Origin: Propionibacteriaceae bacterium UBA6122
GTDB lineage: Bacteria > Actinomycetota > Actinomycetes > Propionibacteriales > Propionibacteriaceae
Assembly: GCA_002428365.1 (NCBI GenBank)
Contig: DIVW01000050.1
Span: 1 to 64,000, forward strand
Direction of reading: 5' to 3'
DNA length: 64,000 nt
Positions 59,148 to 64,000 of this stretch are shown in pieces. A program made the translations under genes and the position numbers. A model generated the notes under the pieces. The model made no database searches and was not told the origin of the DNA. It saw only the letters and a program-made list of their open reading frames with translations. Position 1 is the first letter of the stretch; each line of letters begins with the position of its first letter.

Positions 59148-60896
59148 TCAGACGTACTTGGCGGCCTCAGCGAAGAACAGGTCGGCGTAGGGGCGATCGC
59201 CTGGATCGCCCAGGTAGTAGGTGCGCAGCTTGCGCCGTGACTCGGCCAGCGGATCTGATTTCAGCAGCTGATCCAAGGTGGCGTCCAAGTTGGTGATGCC
59301 CGTCTTGGTGACTTCGAGGAGATAGGCGACCTCGGCCAGCGGAAACTCGGTGACGAAGTCAGCAGCTGAGGCGTGCACCGCGCACATGGCCAGTGGCTTG
59401 TCGGAGTACAGATAGTCGGCCACGACCCCAGAGACATCAGAAATCATCGCGTCGGAGTTGTTGAAGCACTCCGAAAGGCTCCACAGTTTCTCCGCTTGCT
59501 CGCCGTAGGCGTGCTTGGCCTCCGGTGTGGGATCGGCGTGCAGCAGCGCCGCGATTTCGGTGCAGGCTGCGGTCAGCGTTGGCGAGCGGTAGGCGTACGG
59601 GTGTGGCCGGAAGACGACATCGCAGCCGCGATCCAACAGGGCTTGCACCAGCAGCGGGCCGACAGTCAGCGAGGAGTAGGCGGCGTCAGCGGTAAACCCC
59701 GCCCAGGTGGGGGCATACAGCACCCGGGGACGGGACACCTCACCGATCGGGCCGGACGCTTTGGCGACGTCCTCGATCTGGGGGCGGCCGACGATCGCGA
59801 ATTGCGCTGGGCTGATCTCGACTCCATGGCTGGTGAAGCGGTCGATGGCGGCCTGGCCGGCGACGAAGTTCTTGTCGTACATTCGCGACACCGGGTTGTA
59901 GCTGGGCGCTTTGTCGGAGTCGCCGTGGTTGAGCATGATGTGCCGCAGCCCGGGATAGCGCACCATTTGGCTGTTCGCGGTGGCGTTGTTCACGTAGAAC
60001 ACCGTCTTCAGGGAGGGCACCACGATGTCATCCAGGTCGACCATGTTGCGGCGCAGCAGCACCGGCACGTCGGTCAACGCCAAGGCCTCGGCGAAGTTCT
60101 CCGGGGTGCGCACGACCACGATGAAGGGCTTACCCAGCCGCTGCAGGAACGGCAGCCACATTGAGATCTGGTAGTCCGTGCCGGGGTCGGCCCGCCAGTG
60201 CACGGCGAAAGTTGGTTCGTAGGCCTGGACGGCCTTGGTCAGGCGTTTGCGATTGCGGCGATCAAAGCGCAGCCGGTTGATCCGGCCGAAAAGGTCGAGG
60301 ATGGCCACCGTCCCGACCAGCAAGGTAACCAGCAGGGCTGGCAGCCAGGTGAAGCCGAAGACGGCGCTCAGTGTGGCCAGGGCGATGGCTAGCACGCTGA
60401 CCGCGCTCATCAGCTGGGTCGGCAGCCGGTCGACGCGGTGCTGGGGTTGACCGGGCAGATTCGCCACCGTGTTCACGGTGTAGGTGTGCAGCCGGCGCAG
60501 GGCGGTTTCGCCGATGATCACCCCGGCCAGCAGCACCAGGGTGAGCCAGCCGAACCCATCGATGCTGGCTTGGTGCAGGCCGATGATGCCGACGCTGATC
60601 AGGGCCAGTAGGCGGGTGTCGCTGTGCATACCGAGCGTTGGCTGGACGCCGGTCGCATTCCCAAGGGGAACGGTGAACAGGCCCAGCACCACCAGCAGTA
60701 CCGCCAGCAGCATCGCGGCGATTCCGGTCTGGCCGGCCAGCGCCACCAGCACCACCACCATCGAAGCCACGGCGAGCACCACCGCGAAAACTCCGCCCGG
60801 GCCGATGTCGCCCCTGCTCAGGAACAGCAGATCGGTCAGAGATTGTGCTTCGCGTTTTGACCGATCAACGCCTGCGCCGGATTCGGGGGAGGTCAT
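59148..60896 (-). CDS. CDP-glycerol/CDP-ribitol glycerophosphotransferase-like protein (TagB/TagF/TarL family)
   Basis: A 582-residue protein. The first 230 residues hold six or so hydrophobic helices. The C-terminal half is the Glyphos_transf domain: LRHIMLNHGDSDKAPSYNP, NFVAGQAAIDRF, RPRVLYAPTWAGF, VVFRPHPYAYRSP and SDAMISDVSGVVADYLYSDKPLAM, with the catalytic histidines and aspartates in place. It adds alditol-phosphate units to a teichoic-acid-like polymer. It overlaps the upstream CDP-alditol synthase gene by four bases (ATGA), which strongly ties donor synthesis and polymerisation. Confidence 0.88.
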   Translation of the reverse strand: MTSPESGAGVDRSKREAQSLTDLLFLSRGDIGPGGVFAVVLAVASMVVVLVALAGQTGIAAMLLAVLLVVLGLFTVPLGNATGVQPTLGMHSDTRLLALISVGIIGLHQASIDGFGWLTLVLLAGVIIGETALRRLHTYTVNTVANLPGQPQHRVDRLPTQLMSAVSVLAIALATLSAVFGFTWLPALLVTLLVGTVAILDLFGRINRLRFDRRNRKRLTKAVQAYEPTFAVHWRADPGTDYQISMWLPFLQRLGKPFIVVVRTPENFAEALALTDVPVLLRRNMVDLDDIVVPSLKTVFYVNNATANSQMVRYPGLRHIMLNHGDSDKAPSYNPVSRMYDKNFVAGQAAIDRFTSHGVEISPAQFAIVGRPQIEDVAKASGPIGEVSRPRVLYAPTWAGFTADAAYSSLTVGPLLVQALLDRGCDVVFRPHPYAYRSPTLTAACTEIAALLHADPTPEAKHAYGEQAEKLWSLSECFNNSDAMISDVSGVVADYLYSDKPLAMCAVHASAADFVTEFPLAEVAYLLEVTKTGITNLDATLDQLLKSDPLAESRRKLRTYYLGDPGDRPYADLFFAEAAKYV

Positions 60897-62341
60897 AGCT
60901 GAGACTCTTCGGCCTCTCCGAACACCGCCTCGTCGGTGATCCCGGCAACCCCGCCGGGACGGTGAGTAGCGCTGCGCTGCTCACGGCGGACGTCAATAAC
61001 CAGCCCGGTGGCCTCCGAAGCGATCATTTCCAGCGCCGCCTGCGCGACCAACGCAGCCGGTAGCAGCGTGTCGGGGGGTTCAGTGCCGAAGGCCTGCTGG
61101 CGCATCGGGGTGTTGGTGCGCTCAGGGTTGATCACGTTCACGTGGATGCCGCTGGCCGACCATTCCTCGCTCAGCGCCTGGGTGAGGTTCACCACCGCTG
61201 CCTTGGTTGAGGAGTACAGCGCGTAGTTCTCGCGGCCGCGGGTGTAGGAGGACGAGGTGAAGAACAGCAGATGCCCGCCGCTGGCCTTCAGATGGCGGAA
61301 GGAGGCTCTGGCCACATTGACCGGGGCGGTGTAGTTGACCGCGATCGACTCGTTCACCAACTCATCAGTGGCTTCGGCCAGTGGGCCAACGTGCAGCACG
61401 CCTGCGGTCAGCACCACCGCGTCGACCGAGCCGAACTCGGCCACAGCTTCATCGAGTGCTTTGGCCAACGAATCGGAGTCCTGCACATGCAGGCCGGTGG
61501 TGGATCGGCCATGAGCGACCACGTTCATGCCCGCGTCGCGAGCCAGCCGAGCGACTTCGGCCCCGATGCCATAGGAGCCGCCGAGCACCACGATGGTCTT
61601 GCCAGCGAGGGCAGAGTGGAGTTGCTCGGGTGTGCGGCGAGTCGAGGACTCCGAGGCCAACTGAAACAGCTTGTCGGCGATGAACAGGTCTACCGGGTAG
61701 GTCACCTTGATGTTGTGCTCGGCGCCCAGCACGCATTTGATTTTCACGTCCGGCCGGTATTTCAGCACCACGCCACAGTCGTCGGACGCGTTGAAGTACG
61801 GGTCTTCGACGGCCCGCTCGTAGGCATTGCGCAGTACCGAGAGCCGGAAGGCCTGGGGGGTCTGGCCGCGGCGCAGCCGCGAGCGGTTCGGAATGTGGGT
61901 GATCACGTCCTCGTCATCGACGGTGACGATGGTGTCGGCACTGGGGATGACCACGTCGACGGCGCCGAAGTTGTCTAGGGCGTCGACGCATTCAGCGATG
62001 ATTCGCTGGTCGAGCAGTGGACGAACCGCGTCGTGCAACAGGATCTTGCACTCGATATCGCCCAGCGCGTCGACCACCCGGCGGGTGGTCTCGTTTCGGG
62101 TGGAACCGCCCTCAAGGATCTGGCTGACCTTCGGGTAGTGACTGTCCAGCAAAGTGGCCACCCGCTCGGTCCAACCGGGGGTGACCATCACGATCACTTC
62201 GTCGATTTCCGGGGCGGCGTTGAAGGCTGCCACGGTGTGCTCAAGGATGGTCTTTCCGGCCACCTTGATCATCTGCTTCGGCACGCTCAGCCCGAGTCGG
62301 GATCCGACGCCGCCGGCCAGAACCACACCGTAGGTCCGCAT
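60893..62341 (-). CDS. Bifunctional cytidylyltransferase (IspD/TarI-like) and SDR reductase (CDP-ribitol synthase type)
   Basis: A 482-residue fusion. Residues 1 to about 230 are an IspD/TarI-like cytidylyltransferase (GVVLAGGVGSRLGLSVPKQMIKVAGK, LHDAVRPLL, RRGQTPQAFR). Residues of about 245-465 are an SDR (VVLGGSYGIGAEVAR, LTAGVLHVGPL, YSSTKAAV with Tyr-x-x-x-Lys). This is the domain order of Haemophilus Acs1/Bcs1, which reduces ribulose-5-phosphate and makes CDP-ribitol. The fold order is seen; ribitol as the product is inferred by analogy. A second, unrelated methylerythritol role is unlikely because of the fused reductase. Confidence 0.88.
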   Translation of the reverse strand: MRTYGVVLAGGVGSRLGLSVPKQMIKVAGKTILEHTVAAFNAAPEIDEVIVMVTPGWTERVATLLDSHYPKVSQILEGGSTRNETTRRVVDALGDIECKILLHDAVRPLLDQRIIAECVDALDNFGAVDVVIPSADTIVTVDDEDVITHIPNRSRLRRGQTPQAFRLSVLRNAYERAVEDPYFNASDDCGVVLKYRPDVKIKCVLGAEHNIKVTYPVDLFIADKLFQLASESSTRRTPEQLHSALAGKTIVVLGGSYGIGAEVARLARDAGMNVVAHGRSTTGLHVQDSDSLAKALDEAVAEFGSVDAVVLTAGVLHVGPLAEATDELVNESIAVNYTAPVNVARASFRHLKASGGHLLFFTSSSYTRGRENYALYSSTKAAVVNLTQALSEEWSASGIHVNVINPERTNTPMRQQAFGTEPPDTLLPAALVAQAALEMIASEATGLVIDVRREQRSATHRPGGVAGITDEAVFGEAEESQL

Positions 62342-62445
62342 AAAACTCCTTGCCTTTCGGCCGCTCTTTCGGGATGGGTGATCGCTACGCAGACCCTACC
62401 AGCGCTCAGCGCGGGTGCCTGGGTGGGGTAGCTGTGCAGATGCTG

Positions 62446-63759
62446 TTAGCTGCGGCCGATGCCAACATAGGTCCAGCCAGCGGTGCGCCAGCGGGCCGGA
62501 TCGAGCACATTGCGACCGTCGATCACGATCCGCCCGCTGGTCACCTCAGCCAGAGCTTCGGGTTGGAGTTCCCGGTACTGCGACCACTCGGTGAGCAACA
62601 GGACGGCTTCGGCGTCCCGCAGGGCTTCGAAGGTGTCTTCGACGTAGTGCAGCTGCGGGTGCCGCCGGGCGGCGTTCGGAATCGCCTTCGGATCAGTGCA
62701 GGCCACCTCAGCACCCAGCCCGTGCAGGCGGACGGCCACGTCGAGGGCCGGGGAGTCGCGAATGTCGTCGGATTCCGGCTTGAACGCCAGGCCGAGGACG
62801 GCCACCCGCCGATCCATCAGCTGGCCGCCAAGGGCTTCTTCGGCCAGCTGCACGACCCGCTCCCGCTGGCGCAGGTTGATCGTGTCCACCTCTTTGAGGA
62901 AGGTGAGCGTGTCGCTGAGTCCCAGTTCCTCGGCTCGGGCCCGGAAGGCGCGGATGTCTTTGGGCAGGCAGCCGCCGCCGAACCCGACGCCAGCGTTGAG
63001 GAACTTGCGGCCAATGCGGGCGTCGTAGCCGATCGCGTCGGCGAGTTTGGTGACGTCGGCCCCCACCGTGTCAGCGATTTCGGACATCGCGTTGATGAAG
63101 CTGATCTTGGTGGCCAGGAAGGCGTTGGCGGCGACCTTCACCAACTCAGCCGTGGCGTAGTCGGCCACCACCAGTGGGGTGCCCGCCGCCAGCGCCTGGG
63201 CGTACACCTCGTCCAATAGTGCTTGGGCGAGCTCGGCCTGGTCGCCAGCCGGCAATCCGTACACGATGCGATCTGGGGAGATGGTGTCCGCCACCGCCAC
63301 CCCTTCCCGCAGGAACTCCGGATTCCAGGCCAGGGCGGCCGCCGGCTGCACCTCGTGCAGCCGGGTCTCCAAAGTGGCTGCGGTGCCCACCGGGACGGTC
63401 GACTTGCCCACCACCAAAGCGCCGGGGGCCACATAGGGCGCCAGTGAGTCCAAGGCGGCGAAGACGTAGGCCAGGTCGGCAGCGTTTTCGCCCCGCTTCT
63501 GCGGCGTGCCAACCCCGAGGAAGTGCACCTTCGCCCCAGCCGCCGCGGCATAGTCGGTGGTGAACCGCAGTCGCCCGTTGGCCAGGTTGCGGGCCAGAAT
63601 CTCAACCAGGCCGGGTTCGTACAACCCCGGCTGCGCCGCGCTGAGCCCGGCAACCTTGGTCGCGTCCACATCGATGCCGACGACTTCGTGGCCAAGCTCG
63701 GCCATACAAGCGGCATGCACGGCACCGAGGTAGCCGCAGCCGATCACCGAGAGTTTCAT
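62446..63759 (-). CDS. UDP-glucose/GDP-mannose dehydrogenase family protein
   Basis: A 437-residue enzyme. NAD motif MKLSVIGCGYLGAVHAACMAELGH at the start, then STVPVGTA, EFLREGVAV, the catalytic cysteine block GFGGGCLPKDIRAF, and a C-terminal UDP-binding domain (VAVLGLAFKPESDDIRDSPA). It oxidises a nucleotide hexose twice to a uronic acid, most likely UDP-glucose to UDP-glucuronate. ATG 63759 overlaps the stop of the gene before it by four bases. An acidic polymer is therefore likely among the surface glycans. Confidence 0.92.
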   Translation of the reverse strand: MKLSVIGCGYLGAVHAACMAELGHEVVGIDVDATKVAGLSAAQPGLYEPGLVEILARNLANGRLRFTTDYAAAAGAKVHFLGVGTPQKRGENAADLAYVFAALDSLAPYVAPGALVVGKSTVPVGTAATLETRLHEVQPAAALAWNPEFLREGVAVADTISPDRIVYGLPAGDQAELAQALLDEVYAQALAAGTPLVVADYATAELVKVAANAFLATKISFINAMSEIADTVGADVTKLADAIGYDARIGRKFLNAGVGFGGGCLPKDIRAFRARAEELGLSDTLTFLKEVDTINLRQRERVVQLAEEALGGQLMDRRVAVLGLAFKPESDDIRDSPALDVAVRLHGLGAEVACTDPKAIPNAARRHPQLHYVEDTFEALRDAEAVLLLTEWSQYRELQPEALAEVTSGRIVIDGRNVLDPARWRTAGWTYVGIGRS

Positions 63760-64000
63760 GGCCTGGTTTGCCCTTCCTGAAGGTAATCGTCGAGGCGTTC
63801 GAGCCAGCTGGGTGCGCTGAACCCGGCCGCTTCGATTTTGGTCAGATCCAAGGCGCTGTTGGCGGGACGGGGCGCGGTCAGTTTGCCGGCAGCGTAGGCC
63901 TGCGTGGTGGTGCCACTGACGTCGGCGGCGGCGCGCCCGCTGCGCGCAAACACTTCCTTGGCGATGTCGCACCAGGAGGCGATTGGGCCGGGATTGGTGA
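63756..64000 (-). CDS. rmlD: dTDP-4-dehydrorhamnose reductase (RmlD) C-terminal part, cut by window end
   Basis: Only about 80 C-terminal residues are in the window. They read TNPGPIASWCDIAKEVFARSG, then RPANSALDLTKIEAAGF and LERLDDYL, the substrate-binding end of RmlD or of an RmlC-RmlD fusion common in actinobacteria. It makes dTDP-L-rhamnose, which fits the WsaF-like rhamnosyltransferase encoded at 20853. The gene enters from beyond 64000 and is coupled to the UDP-sugar dehydrogenase gene by overlap. Confidence 0.8.
   Translation of the reverse strand, partial: TNPGPIASWCDIAKEVFARSGRAAADVSGTTTQAYAAGKLTAPRPANSALDLTKIEAAGFSAPSWLERLDDYLQEGQTRP

Overview
The window is high-GC DNA with many GTG and TTG starts, short intergenic gaps, stop/start overlaps of the ATGA or GTGA type, a DUF222-HNH protein, a GTP-dependent PEP carboxykinase and an excalibur-domain protein. 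Together these point to an actinobacterium. Propionibacteriales is my best guess, but this rests on gene style, not on a phylogenetic marker.

Positions 1-8139 look like one end of an integrated element. They hold the end of a tandem-repeat surface protein, a protein with six treble-clef repeats fused to a GIY-YIG-like domain, a DnaG/TOPRIM primase with a probably truncated 5' end, and a two-gene operon encoding an HExxH membrane protein of unknown family. The stretch ends at a 3' tRNA-Ser fragment that looks like an attachment site. No integrase is visible. Positions 8.2-16 kb are mixed: an LRR protein with a G10 tract near its start, a RibD_C reductase, an SDR, an HTH/nucleotidyltransferase pair resembling a type IV toxin-antitoxin system, a GNAT gene killed by one amber codon, a lipoprotein and a cation/proton antiporter. 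Positions 16-22.6 kb are a surface-glycan block. Positions 22.7-32 kb are housekeeping and accessory genes: methyltransferase, old yellow enzyme, pckG, tRNA-Arg, a 2Fe-2S protein and an AAA/DUF4143 ATPase.

Positions 33.6-48.3 kb are a complete [NiFe]-hydrogenase locus. It contains hypCD and divergent hypE, hypF, hypAB, a Tat-exported small subunit, large subunit, cytochrome b and maturation protease. A second maturation set follows: a hypA on the opposite strand, a large-subunit-like protein without a small subunit, and a second hypC. The small subunit lacks both extra cysteines of O2-tolerant enzymes. The cytochrome b carries a ~190-residue N-terminal extension that looks like a P-type ATPase N-domain. 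Three copies of a dispersed repeat have entered hypF in frame.

Positions 48.3-64 kb return to envelope functions: MmpS-like protein, galE, a frameshifted DUF885 peptidase gene, glycerophosphodiesterase, a GT2 glycosyltransferase, an NlpC/P60-like secreted protein, and a minus-strand cluster for a poly(alditol-phosphate) polymer (glycerophosphotransferase, CDP-ribitol-type synthase, UDP-sugar dehydrogenase, rmlD end). At least three dispersed repeat families run through the window and concentrate around the hydrogenase and glycan genes.
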